Origin: Levilactobacillus namurensis
GTDB lineage: Bacteria; Bacillota; Bacilli; Lactobacillales; Lactobacillaceae
Assembly: GCF_032197885.1 (NCBI RefSeq)
Contig: NZ_CP134159.1
Span: 434,001-498,000 of the forward strand
Direction: 5' to 3'
DNA length: 64,000 nucleotides
Part shown: positions 17,528 to 25,594 of the stretch, in pieces
How the letters are laid out: the number at the start of each line of letters is the position of its first letter
Numbering within the stretch: position 1 is the first letter of the stretch
Position numbers and translations under genes: made by a program
Notes under the pieces: model-generated
Databases searched by the model: none
The model's input: the letters and a program-made list of their open reading frames with translations, nothing else
What the model was told of the DNA's origin: nothing

Positions 17528-19078
17528 ATGACGAGTACTCAATTTCATAATCCAGTTCTTCATGGCTTCTATCCAGATCCATCGATTTGTTCGGTTGGTC
17601 GAGACTTTTATCTAGTGAATTCGACGTTCTCCTATTTTCCTGGAATTCCAATTTTCCATAGTCAGGATTTAGCACACTGGGAACAGATTGGCAATGCCTT
17701 GACGGATAACTTGCAAGTAAATTTACTTGGTAATGATGATCATGAAGGGATTTATGCACCTTCAATTCGTTATTATCAAGGGACTTACTACATTATTGCA
17801 GATCACGAAACACAGAAAAATCATGCAGGGATGTTTATTATTACTGCAAAGGATCCTCGTGGACCGTGGTCTAAACCAACCTTTATTAAAGGAGCAGATG
17901 GGATTGATCCAAGCCTGTTCTTCGATAATGGAAAATGCTATTTCGTTGCCACTCATGACAACTCAGAGGGATCTAAGTATTTTGGTGATAATGAAATTTA
18001 TTTAGCCGAAATTGACTTGGAAACGAAACAATTTATTAGTAAAAAGAAGCCATTATGGCGTGGTGCATTGCGAAACGTTACTTGGCCAGAAGGACCGCAT
18101 CTGTATAAGCATGGTAATTATTATTACCTTCTCATTGCGGAGAGTGGCACGGAGTCACATCATGCAATGACAATTGCTAGAAGCCAATCAATTGCTGGAC
18201 CGTATGAAGGAAATCCTAATAATCCGATTATGACTCACCGGTTTTTGGGAGAAAATTATCCGGTTCAAAATGTTGGACATGGTGATTTTGTTAAATCTTT
18301 TGACGGAAACTGGTATTTTGTATGTTTAGGTAGTCGGAAGTTCAAAGGCTATGTAAACACGGGTCGAGAAACGTTTATCGGTCGTGTTGTTTGGGAGGAT
18401 GATTGGCCCGTACTAAATCCTGGTGTTGGGAAACTAGAAGAAAGTGGTGTCATTGATTTACCTAAAAAAGAAATGGTTAAACCTTCTTCTGTAATTGACT
18501 TTGATCAGGACAAGTTTGATTTGCGATGCTTGTTCTTACGTAATCCTAAGAAGCAGAATTATATTCCACAAAAAGATGGAAGTATCACTTTATTGGGATC
18601 TAAGAATGAACTGTCGGGAACTGAATCGCCAACCTTCCTAGGAATTCGTGAAAGTTCAGTTAATTCCTACTTCAGTATTCAGATGGGAAAAGCTGACTTA
18701 GAAGGTGGGCAGTTTGGAATTGCTGTCTACCAGAATCGCACACATTTTATAACGTTTATGTTGAAAGCTGTTCATCAGTATTTTGAATTAGTCGTGCAAA
18801 AGAATGTGGATGGCGTTGTGAGTGTGATTGCTTCTAAGCAGTTACAAGTTATGCCCCGAGGATTGATAGTTCGGCAAAAAGGTGATCAACTCATGGTTGG
18901 AATCTTTAGTGAGAAAGATGGCCAATATGAATGGTTGCAACAACGTGTTAACACACAATTCTTAAGTACTGAGGTTGCAGGCGGTTTTGTCGGGTGCGTT
19001 GTAGGTACCTACTTCCCGAACGAAAATAACTTGGGTAAGGTTCAGGTAACAAAAATCGAAACTGATAATTGTTATTAA
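17528..19078 (+). CDS. GH43 glycosidase (second)
   Basis: 516 residues: a propeller domain plus a C-terminal beta-sandwich. The catalytic residues are D17 (GFYPDPS), D127 (GIDPSLFF) and E188 (PEGPHLY). It is only distantly similar to the GH43 enzyme at 14426, so the two probably differ in linkage or side-chain preference, for example xylosidase versus arabinofuranosidase. AAAGGATG precedes the ATG at 17528; an in-frame ATG at 17495 overlaps the GPH stop and is less likely. No signal peptide, so cytosolic. Confidence 0.87.
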   Translation: MTSTQFHNPVLHGFYPDPSICSVGRDFYLVNSTFSYFPGIPIFHSQDLAHWEQIGNALTDNLQVNLLGNDDHEGIYAPSIRYYQGTYYIIADHETQKNHAGMFIITAKDPRGPWSKPTFIKGADGIDPSLFFDNGKCYFVATHDNSEGSKYFGDNEIYLAEIDLETKQFISKKKPLWRGALRNVTWPEGPHLYKHGNYYYLLIAESGTESHHAMTIARSQSIAGPYEGNPNNPIMTHRFLGENYPVQNVGHGDFVKSFDGNWYFVCLGSRKFKGYVNTGRETFIGRVVWEDDWPVLNPGVGKLEESGVIDLPKKEMVKPSSVIDFDQDKFDLRCLFLRNPKKQNYIPQKDGSITLLGSKNELSGTESPTFLGIRESSVNSYFSIQMGKADLEGGQFGIAVYQNRTHFITFMLKAVHQYFELVVQKNVDGVVSVIASKQLQVMPRGLIVRQKGDQLMVGIFSEKDGQYEWLQQRVNTQFLSTEVAGGFVGCVVGTYFPNENNLGKVQVTKIETDNCY

Positions 19079-19095
19079 AAGGTGAGGTGAAATAA

Positions 19096-20649
19096 ATGTC
19101 ACTAAAATTACCGGCAATTTTTCAAGACGGAATGGTTTTACAACGTGATGCGCCAATAAGAATTTGGGGGGATGTTACACCTAATTCAATTCTTGAAGTT
19201 GGAATTGATGAGGAAACCCCAAAAATGGCTGGTGTTTCAAACGACGGGAGCTTTACGGTTTACCTTTCTGAACATGCTGCACAAAAGGACGGAACCTTAA
19301 AGTTTATTGTTAACGGAACTTGCGTTCAAAAAATTAAAATTAGTATCGGTGAGGTTTGGCTATTAGCTGGGCAGTCGAATATGGATTTTAATTTAGTTAA
19401 TGATGGGCAGTATCAAGAGTCAGCAAAAAAGGTTTTAGAGTTACTTGATCAAAGCGAAAAAATTAGCTTTTTTAAAGTTCCTCAAAAAATTACTCCCGAT
19501 TCTGAAGCAGATCAGACGGGCGAACCTGGTAAATGGCATTCGTTGAATCATGATAATGCCGCCATGTTTAGTGCGATTGGTTATTACTTTGGACTTAAAC
19601 TTTCTAAATTGCTTAGTCATGTTCCTGTTGGGTTAGTCTGGATGACTTACGGTGGAACAACGGCATCTACGTGGACTTCGAAGGAAGCCTTGGAAGATGA
19701 TCCTGTATTGAAGAAGACATATTTGGATAGTTATAATCAACTGTTGTCTACACGACCCGCTGGAGAGTATGAAGCCTTTTTGAAGATGGTTGCTGCTCAA
19801 AGTAGTCGTCCGGAAGTCGGACCATTTTGGGATAATGTTGTTGCGGGACGTGTGGATCATGAGACTTTGTCAAATGCTTATAAGGAACACCATGAGCTAT
19901 TCGTTGATTATGTTTTAGGTCCACAGTCTGAAAACAGACCGCACGGCTTATTCGATACAATGGTAAAAACCATTATTGGCTACCGCTTTAAGGCTTGTTT
20001 ATGGTATCAAGGAGAATCCGATGATCAGCATGCTGAAGTCTATAACCATCTTTTAACAGCGATGATTAAGGACTGGTGGCACCGTTGGGACTATCATTTT
20101 CCTGTGTTGGTAATGCAGCTGGCGCCATTTGAAGAATGGTTTGGTGTATTTGACGGAACATTTTACCCCGAACTACGTAGACAGCAGGGAAGAGTTGCCG
20201 ATGCATTGCCGGGTGTGTATTTAACAAATGTTTTAGATGATGGTATGCAGTATGATATTCATCCAAAGAATAAGCAGCTTGCTGCGGAGCGGTTCTATCT
20301 GCTTGCCTTGGATAAAGTATATCATCAGCAAGAACACGGACAGGCACCTAAGGTAATTTCCACAGAGTTTGTGGATCATACCATTCAGCTGAAATTTAAT
20401 GAGTGCCAGCAGCTTCAGTGTCAGAAACTACAGTTAGAAAACGTTATGAAGTTAACTGTAAATGGAGTTGCTATGCCCGTGACGGATGTTAAAGTTAATG
20501 ATGATAAGTTGATTATTGGTCTGAGTCAAAGTATTACACCAGATAAGGTGCTTGAAATTAGTTATCAAAATCAACCATTTAGTCATGCGGCATTGTTTAA
20601 TGAACATCAAATTCCAGTTCGACCATTTGATGTGACTGTCAGTGCGTAG
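19096..20649 (+). CDS. SGNH-type carbohydrate acetylesterase (sialate O-acetylesterase-like)
   Basis: 517 residues. LLAGQSNMDF is block I with the nucleophilic Ser; WYQGESD and DIHPKNKQ (catalytic Asp and His) complete the SGNH fold of the sialate O-acetylesterase-like / CE6-type family. There is no signal peptide. GGTGAGG precedes the ATG 17 bases after the GH43 stop. As last gene of a GH43-GPH-GH43 operon it probably removes acetyl groups from xylo-oligosaccharides, working alongside the CE4 enzyme at 11012. Activity on sialic acid is unlikely from context. Confidence 0.85.
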   Translation: MSLKLPAIFQDGMVLQRDAPIRIWGDVTPNSILEVGIDEETPKMAGVSNDGSFTVYLSEHAAQKDGTLKFIVNGTCVQKIKISIGEVWLLAGQSNMDFNLVNDGQYQESAKKVLELLDQSEKISFFKVPQKITPDSEADQTGEPGKWHSLNHDNAAMFSAIGYYFGLKLSKLLSHVPVGLVWMTYGGTTASTWTSKEALEDDPVLKKTYLDSYNQLLSTRPAGEYEAFLKMVAAQSSRPEVGPFWDNVVAGRVDHETLSNAYKEHHELFVDYVLGPQSENRPHGLFDTMVKTIIGYRFKACLWYQGESDDQHAEVYNHLLTAMIKDWWHRWDYHFPVLVMQLAPFEEWFGVFDGTFYPELRRQQGRVADALPGVYLTNVLDDGMQYDIHPKNKQLAAERFYLLALDKVYHQQEHGQAPKVISTEFVDHTIQLKFNECQQLQCQKLQLENVMKLTVNGVAMPVTDVKVNDDKLIIGLSQSITPDKVLEISYQNQPFSHAALFNEHQIPVRPFDVTVSA

Positions 20650-20726
20650 ATTAGCGAGAATATGTGGGTTGATTGTCCATTAGCTTGTGCAGTTTGCATA
20701 ATGGATGCTCATCTGTATTACTAGAG

Positions 20727-20770
20727 GCGATAGGTGCAGCTTTTGTAGTTGTACCCATCGCTTTTAGTTT
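20727..20770 (+). terminator. Terminator of the xylo-oligosaccharide operon
   Basis: Stem GCGATaGGTGCA/TGTACCcATCGC with one mismatch and a G-U pair, followed by TTTTAGTTTT. It lies near the right edge of the AT-rich island. Confidence 0.75.
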
Positions 20771-20792
20771 TACTTTTTCAATTAATACCTGG

Positions 20793-20806
20793 ATTAATCA
20801 TTGAGC
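20793..20806. repeat. 14-bp direct repeat, left copy, at the GH43 stub junction
   Basis: ATTAATCATTGAGC ends exactly where similarity of the following stub to GH43 begins. The same 14 bases recur at 22195-22208. Confidence 0.6.
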
Positions 20807-21259
20807 GATGCGGAGACCAAGGTCAAGTTTGACCCAGCCCGTTACGAAAACATGGCCGGCTTGGTCAACTTCTACAACGACAAGCACTACTCGTGGGTCT
20901 ACATTACCCGTGACGAGAACCGGGGGCCAGTGATTGAAGTTGCGCAAAACGACAACAACAATTACACGTCCTTCTTGAAAGACCAAGCTATTCAGATTCC
21001 AGCCGGAACGGAATATGTCTGGTTCAAGACTAAGGTGCGGAAGCAATCCTACACTTACGAATACTCCTTCGACGGTTCAGAATGGCACGAAATTCCAGTT
21101 GAACTGGATGCCGCAATTCTTTCCGACGACTACGTCTTACAGACGTACGGTGGGTTCTTCACCGGAGCCTTCGTGGGTCTGGCAGCGGTCGACTACGCTG
21201 GCTACGGCCAAACCGCAGAATTCGACTACTTCGATTACAAGGAATTGGGCGACGACTAA
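20807..21259 (+). pseudogene. 3' stub of a GH43 beta-xylosidase gene
   Basis: About 150 codons encode only the C-terminal sandwich domain. They match the C-terminus of the GH43 protein at 14426 nearly residue for residue (for example DAETKVKFDP, NFYNDKHYSW, TKVRKxSYTYEYSFDG). The catalytic propeller is missing. The only in-frame start is a TTG at 20801 without a ribosome site. Its codons are GC-rich like the resident chromosome, unlike the intact AT-rich copy, so it looks like what is left of the original gene after the island arrived. Confidence 0.9.
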
Positions 21260-21290
21260 CGTTGCTTGAGACCAGCATATAGATGTTATG

Positions 21291-21330
21291 ATCAGCCCTC
21301 AGAAGGTTTGCCTTCTGGGGGCTGATTTTG
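21291..21330 (+). terminator. Terminator after the GH43 stub
   Basis: Long stem ATCAGCCCtCAGAAGG/CCTTCTGgGGGCTGAT with loop TTTG, then TTTTG. It is probably the original terminator of the lost GH43 gene. Confidence 0.8.
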
Positions 21331-21491
21331 TGGAAGCAAGGCTGTGGACGGTAAGAAGTCTACAAAAGTTATAACGACATACATGCGATTTGGTAGAAGG
21401 ACTATGGAATGGTTGATATTTTACGTTATAACATTAAAATGAAGTCTAACTTATGATTCTGTTGAAAAAGGATTCCTGATAAGGGGGGCTA

Positions 21492-21749
21492 ATGGCTATG
21501 GATAATGGCAAAGACAACCTCAAAAAAAACGTCATTCGTGTTGGTAATTCCATTGGGATGACCATTCCCAAGAAAATTGCTGATGAAATGGACCTTTCTA
21601 CAAATTCAAAAATCCAAATTGTACCCACTGACCAGGGCTTCTTGGTGACCAAGTTAGAAGATGCAGATCCTGATTTTGTAAAAGCCATGAATGATTCATT
21701 TGATAAGTATCACGATACTTTGGGAATGCTTCGTAAGGGCGATGAATAA
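21492..21749 (+). CDS. AbrB/MazE-type antitoxin
   Basis: 85 residues. The swapped-hairpin AbrB-like DNA-binding fold is seen in VIRVGNSIGMTIPKKIADEMDL, followed by an acidic C-terminal tail that would wrap a toxin partner. AAGGGGGG lies ahead of the ATG. The stop overlaps the start of the next frame (TAATG), the usual coupling of type II toxin-antitoxin pairs. The downstream doc-like gene is frameshifted, so this antitoxin may be an orphan. Confidence 0.8.
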   Translation: MAMDNGKDNLKKNVIRVGNSIGMTIPKKIADEMDLSTNSKIQIVPTDQGFLVTKLEDADPDFVKAMNDSFDKYHDTLGMLRKGDE

Positions 21750-22134
21750 TGCGTTACTTAGCAGCGAATGAGCTTATTCAACTCAATCAAAAAGCACTTT
21801 CAGTATCGAATCAAGCTTCTCAAATTCAAAGGGATTAGGGTCAATTGTGGTGTTACCGCGTCAATCGTTTTTGGGTACGGAAGCCTATCCCAAGCTTACC
21901 CAAAAGTTAAGAATCGTCTTTATTAAAATCATCAATCTACACCCATTTGTGGATGGAAATAAACGGACCGCGGTCCTTGCTTTGTCAGTTATGGCGCAAC
22001 TAAATAACCATGATTTAACTTTTTCGGTTGTTGAATTAAATGATCTTGCTCTAATGGTTGCACTGTTGGAGGATGGACAATTAGATTATGATTGCGTCTT
22101 TCAAGTAATTGCGAGTCACTTAAAACAGATATAA
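21749..22134 (+). pseudogene. doc: Doc/Fic-type toxin gene, frameshifted
   Basis: The first 29 codons (MRYLAANELIQLNQ...) end at a TAG at 21836. The family sequence continues in another frame as SNSKGLGSIVVLPRQSFLGT and carries the Fic/Doc motif HPFVDGNKRTA. A single-base change between about 21790 and 21835 would restore about 128 residues, the normal Doc length. Doc proteins phosphorylate elongation factor Tu. A programmed shift cannot be excluded (a run CAAAAAG lies at about 21790), but decay is the simpler reading. Confidence 0.78.
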
Positions 22135-22194
22135 CCATAACCTTGCCAGATTCGTGCAAAAGTAGGGTGCTTCGCCAGGTCAACCATCACCTAA

Positions 22195-22208
22195 ATTAAT
22201 CATTGAGC
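22195..22208. repeat. 14-bp direct repeat, right copy
   Basis: ATTAATCATTGAGC, identical to 20793-20806; the 1.4 kb between them holds the GH43 stub and the damaged toxin-antitoxin pair. Confidence 0.55.
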
Positions 22209-22238
22209 AACCCGGTACGAATCCCGGAATAAAAGCTA

Positions 22239-22275
22239 AGTTACCGCTTTCATTAAGCTGTAATTCTGGTAGAAT
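22239..22275 (+). promoter_or_regulatory. Promoter of the butanediol dehydrogenase gene with weak cre
   Basis: -35 TTTCAT (22248-22253), 16-base spacer, -10 TAGAAT (22270-22275). AGTTACCGCTTTCA (22239-22252) matches 10 of the 12 defined cre positions. Confidence 0.55.
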
Positions 22276-22302
22276 AGGAGATGTACAAAGTTTCATTCAT
22301 AA

Positions 22303-23100
<798 letters not shown>

Positions 23101-23127
23101 CCGCTTAATGCTTAACTAATGATTTTG

Positions 23128-23164
23128 ATAGCCGCTGTAATCTGCTGGATTACGGCGGCTATTT
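23128..23164 (+). terminator. Terminator after budC
   Basis: Stem ATAGCCGCtGTAATC/GATTACgGCGGCTAT with loop TGCTG; the T tail is short. A diverged copy of this sequence is fused to the toxin stub at 24930-24970. Confidence 0.65.
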
Positions 23165-23232
23165 GCGTAGCAGGGCAAGTTATGGCGGAGAACGGGAGTA
23201 AGGGGCAAATTGCGGCGCACTCATATGGGAGA

Positions 23233-23262
23233 AATTAAAAGAAGCCCTGTGAACAGGACTTC
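23233..23262 (-). terminator. Minus-strand terminator related to the type I antitoxin 5' hairpin
   Basis: On the minus strand GAAGTCCTG/CAGGGCTTC with loop TTCA (one G-U-type mismatch) is followed by TTTTAATTT. The same hairpin sequence starts the two antitoxin RNAs at 24755 and 25051, so this looks like a third, partial copy reused as terminator of the gene at 23282. Confidence 0.6.
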
Positions 23263-23281
23263 CAGTATGGCGTTGTTCATG

Positions 23282-23710
23282 TCATCCAGCATGGGATGTG
23301 GAAGTTTCTACATACGATTTTAATAGTATCAGATTTCGTTTAAAAGCATGTTTGGTAATTGGGGCCATAAAACGAATTGGTAATTTAATTCCGTGTTGTT
23401 CAATCAGGTCTAACTGTTCAGTGACTTCGGTCGTCTGACCTTGTGCTTTCACCGAAATTGTTAGGGTATAGTCGATGCGATTACCGGTGGCTACGAGGGA
23501 GACGTAATCTGCCCCTGAAGTGATGGTCATGAATTCGTCTGAATTGATAGCGTCGGTTTTGCGGTTAACGTGAAACTTCACTTCATCAACTGGGGTAACG
23601 GTTGAGATAGCTGGGTTCCACATTGCTAGTTGCGTCAAATCAGAAATCTTCCGTAAGATGATTTCCGGTGAGGCCGCAATCAAAATTGAATGAGAAAATA
23701 GTTTTTCCAT
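23282..23710 (-). CDS. SRPBCC/polyketide-cyclase-like lipid-binding protein
   Basis: 142 residues. The pattern HSILIAASPEIILRKISDLTQLAMWNP, a strand-helix-helix opening with a conserved WNP, and a long C-terminal helix fit the START/SRPBCC hydrophobic-pocket fold. The start at 23710 follows AAAGGAGGA. It lies just downstream of the regulator at 23780 on the same strand with a 70-base gap, so the two may be co-expressed. No ligand or activity can be assigned. Confidence 0.6.
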   Translation of the reverse strand: MEKLFSHSILIAASPEIILRKISDLTQLAMWNPAISTVTPVDEVKFHVNRKTDAINSDEFMTITSGADYVSLVATGNRIDYTLTISVKAQGQTTEVTEQLDLIEQHGIKLPIRFMAPITKHAFKRNLILLKSYVETSTSHAG

Positions 23711-23779
23711 AATGTCCTCCTTTACTTGTAGGATCATCATAGAAGAATTAGCATCTGGTTTAAAATCAGTATTCTGATA

Positions 23780-24598
23780 TCAAAAATCTTTGTAGATACC
23801 GTCACGGTAGATATCTTCTAAGACGCGGCTACGTGTTCGAGCGGTATGCGCCAAGTCACCCTTTTGCATTCGAATCGCCAACTCTGCCAACAAAAAATAG
23901 CAATTAGCTAACATGTGGTGTGAATCGTGGGCAACAATTAGCGTAATCCCATCCGTAATCGTTAAAAAGGCTCGTTCAACTTCCCCGTGCTTAAAGTAAA
24001 TCAAGGCAGACAGGTAATATAAGACGTGCAAATTTTCTTCGTAAGCAACGGTTTTTAAGTCGGAAATGGCGGAATTCAGCGCGGTTAAAGCTTGTGACCA
24101 ATGGCCTTTTTCAGAACAAACCAACGCCACAGAAATCAAGCATAACCGCGACAAAGTGCTTAAATGAGACAAGTTAGCTTCAGCCATAGCCAACTTAAGT
24201 GATGCCAGCGCTGAATCAAAATCACGAGCATGGTATTGCGAAACAGCTAAATAATAGTAATAGGCTTGGGTCTGAACAGCCGATTCTAAATTATCCAAAA
24301 CGGTCTGTTGACGCAAAAAATTACCCAACTCAGCGTAACAATGGTCGTTGCAAAGCTGATGACAAGTTGCGTTGATCTCGGGTTCATGACTCACTAAATA
24401 CCCACGAGCCAAAGAAATTGAATTCACGTCAATGTTCAATCGTTGAGCCAATGCCAGCAGCAAAGCGGCATTAGGAACGTACTTCCCATTCTCAAGGCCA
24501 GAAATCATAGACTGAGCACAAATTCCCGCAGCTAGCTCAGCCTGAGAAAGGCCTAAAGCTACCCGAGATGCTTTGATCGTCGACCCAATGTCTCTCAT
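23780..24598 (-). CDS. XRE-type helix-turn-helix regulator with TPR-like domain (Rgg/PlcR style)
   Basis: 272 residues. An N-terminal HTH (GLSQAELAAGICAQSMISGLENG, about 14-36) is followed by helical repeats to the C-terminus, the layout of Rgg/MutR/PlcR regulators that sense peptides or act as stand-alone stress regulators. The start at 24598 is chosen because AAGGATGGGG lies before it; the ATG at 24610 overlaps that site. No small peptide gene was recognised next to it. The target is unknown; the gene at 23282 is a candidate. Confidence 0.72.
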   Translation of the reverse strand: MRDIGSTIKASRVALGLSQAELAAGICAQSMISGLENGKYVPNAALLLALAQRLNIDVNSISLARGYLVSHEPEINATCHQLCNDHCYAELGNFLRQQTVLDNLESAVQTQAYYYYLAVSQYHARDFDSALASLKLAMAEANLSHLSTLSRLCLISVALVCSEKGHWSQALTALNSAISDLKTVAYEENLHVLYYLSALIYFKHGEVERAFLTITDGITLIVAHDSHHMLANCYFLLAELAIRMQKGDLAHTARTRSRVLEDIYRDGIYKDF

Positions 24599-24719
24599 AA
24601 TTAGCCCCATCCTTCAAAAGTTTTAAACAATATAGTCTAAAGGTATCTTTTCTTTTAGCCGAATACAAATAATAGGAATTCAGTCGGTCAAAATCAGCTA
24701 TTCGTCTGGTTAAAAATGG

Positions 24720-24748
24720 TCGAAAGTTAGGTGGTGACATGCTATACT
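24720..24748 (+). promoter_or_regulatory. Promoter of antitoxin RNA copy A
   Basis: -35 TCGAAA (24720-24725), 17-base spacer, extended -10 TGCTATACT (TATACT at 24743-24748). Nearly identical to the promoter at 25016-25044. Confidence 0.6.
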
Positions 24749-24754
24749 GCGGGT

Positions 24755-24862
24755 AAGCAAAAGAAGCCCTGTGTGAACAGGACTTCCGATGTAGAGCCGT
24801 TTAAGACGGTGGATTAAGGGTTAAATAACCGCTAGCTGTCCAGAGCTAAGGCGGTTATTTTT
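24755..24862 (+). ncRNA. Type I antitoxin RNA, copy A
   Basis: The RNA would begin with the hairpin GAAGCCCTG/CAGGACTTC and end at the terminator AACCGC...GCGGTT with a T run (24858-24862). Its 3' end overlaps the 3' end of the facing toxin stub, the arrangement of TxpA/RatA-type type I systems. It is highly similar to copy B at 25051-25167. The partner toxin is truncated, so this RNA may now act only on copy B. Confidence 0.55.
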
Positions 24863-24929
24863 GCTGATTTTTGATCAGCTCAACAATCAATGCAATTAGG
24901 GCGATGGTAAAGGTCCCAAAAGCTAGCAT
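24855..24929 (-). pseudogene. Truncated Hol_Tox-type toxin, copy A
   Basis: From an internal ATG it encodes MLAFGTFTIALIALIVELIK plus NQQK, the membrane helix and basic tail of the toxin at 25157. The first nine codons and the ribosome site are replaced by a sequence like that after budC (23137-23175). So the copy is a recombinant remnant without a translation start. Confidence 0.7.
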
Positions 24930-25015
24930 AATCTGCTGAATTCTGGCGGCTATTTGGTTAACAGGGTGGGCCTGCCAATCAGCTCTGAGCATCACTAGAG
25001 GCTAGTTAAAAATAG

Positions 25016-25044
25016 TCGAAAGTTGGGTGGCGACATGCTATACT
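25016..25044 (+). promoter_or_regulatory. Promoter of antitoxin RNA copy B
   Basis: -35 TCGAAA (25016-25021), 17-base spacer, extended -10 TGCTATACT (TATACT at 25039-25044); strong and constitutive in appearance, as expected for a labile antisense RNA. Confidence 0.65.
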
Positions 25045-25050
25045 GTGGAT

Positions 25051-25167
25051 AAGCAAAAGAAGCCCTGCGTGAACAGGGCTTCCAATGTAGAGCCGTTTAA
25101 GATGGTGGCAGCTTAATATTGGTTAAATAACCGCTAGCTGGTCAGAGCTAAGGCGGTTATTTTTTTT
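25051..25167 (+). ncRNA. Type I antitoxin RNA, copy B
   Basis: Predicted RNA of about 115 nt. It starts with a perfect hairpin GAAGCCCTG/CAGGGCTTC and ends at the terminator AACCGC...GCGGTT followed by eight T (25160-25167). The last bases are antisense to the end of the toxin frame (25157-25167), so pairing would start at the 3' ends of both RNAs. Confidence 0.65.
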
Positions 25168-25261
25168 GCTGATTTTTGATCAGCTCAACAATCAATGCAA
25201 TCAGGACGATGGTAAAGGTCCCGAAAGCTAGCATTAATTGTAACGCGTCCGAAATGGACAC
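25157..25261 (-). CDS. Small membrane toxin, Hol_Tox/TxpA-like (type I toxin-antitoxin)
   Basis: 34 residues, GTG start. The peptide has a short polar N-terminus (MSISDALQ), one hydrophobic helix (LMLAFGTFTIVLIALIVELI) and a basic tail KNQQKK, the layout of the putative holin-like toxins of lactobacilli, which insert in the membrane. AAAGGAG lies eight bases before the GTG. An upstream TTCCTTT at about 25299-25305 can pair with this ribosome site. A facing antisense RNA overlaps the 3' end. Family knowledge plus layout support the call; toxicity is not shown. Confidence 0.72.
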   Translation of the reverse strand: MSISDALQLMLAFGTFTIVLIALIVELIKNQQKK

Positions 25262-25365
25262 TACGGCTACTCCTTTCGTTAGGATTTTGGGGTGCTAAAG
25301 GAATTATCCCATGAGCACCACCCCCAATCGGAAATAGCCACCGCCTTAACTGCTCTACGAAATCT

Positions 25366-25395
25366 AGTATACAGGGACTGGGGACAACCAGCCAA
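25366..25395 (-). promoter_or_regulatory. Toxin mRNA promoter
   Basis: On the minus strand: -35 TTGGCT (25395-25390), 18-base spacer, extended -10 TGTATACT (TATACT at 25371-25366). It gives a leader of about 100 bases, long enough for the ribosome-site sequestration seen in type I systems. Confidence 0.5.
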
Positions 25396-25490
25396 GCCTT
25401 GAAGCTTACAATAATAGTTATTGTGGGCGAATCGGTGCCAGACGGTTTTGATGGGAAAAGTACGCATGATGCCGGCTGGTTAAGTTCCCC

Positions 25491-25533
25491 AAAGAGACTT
25501 CTTTTAGTGTTCAGCTAAGGGAAGTCTCTTTTT
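25491..25533 (+). terminator. Intrinsic terminator, owner unclear
   Basis: Stem AAAGAGACTTC/GAAGTCTCTTT followed by TTTTTG on the + strand. No + strand gene ends here; it may shield the usp gene from antisense transcription. Confidence 0.6.
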
Positions 25534-25549
25534 GATTTCACGATGGCTC

Positions 25550-25581
25550 AAAAAGGCGCCCCAACAAACTAGCGGGGCGCC
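25550..25581 (-). terminator. Terminator of the PEBP-usp operon
   Basis: On the minus strand GGCGCCCC/GGGGCGCC with an 11-base loop, then TTTTT; 14 bases past the usp stop. Confidence 0.85.
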
Positions 25582-25594
25582 ATTAATTAACGAA

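Noticed and set aside
24720..25170. Direct repeat pair considered as a prophage attachment or MITE
   Set aside because: The repeated unit is fully explained by promoter, antisense RNA and toxin of a type I system.
25279..25467. 62-codon minus-strand frame in the toxin leader
   Set aside because: Covers the toxin mRNA promoter and leader; no ribosome site and no recognised family. The region is better explained as a leader.
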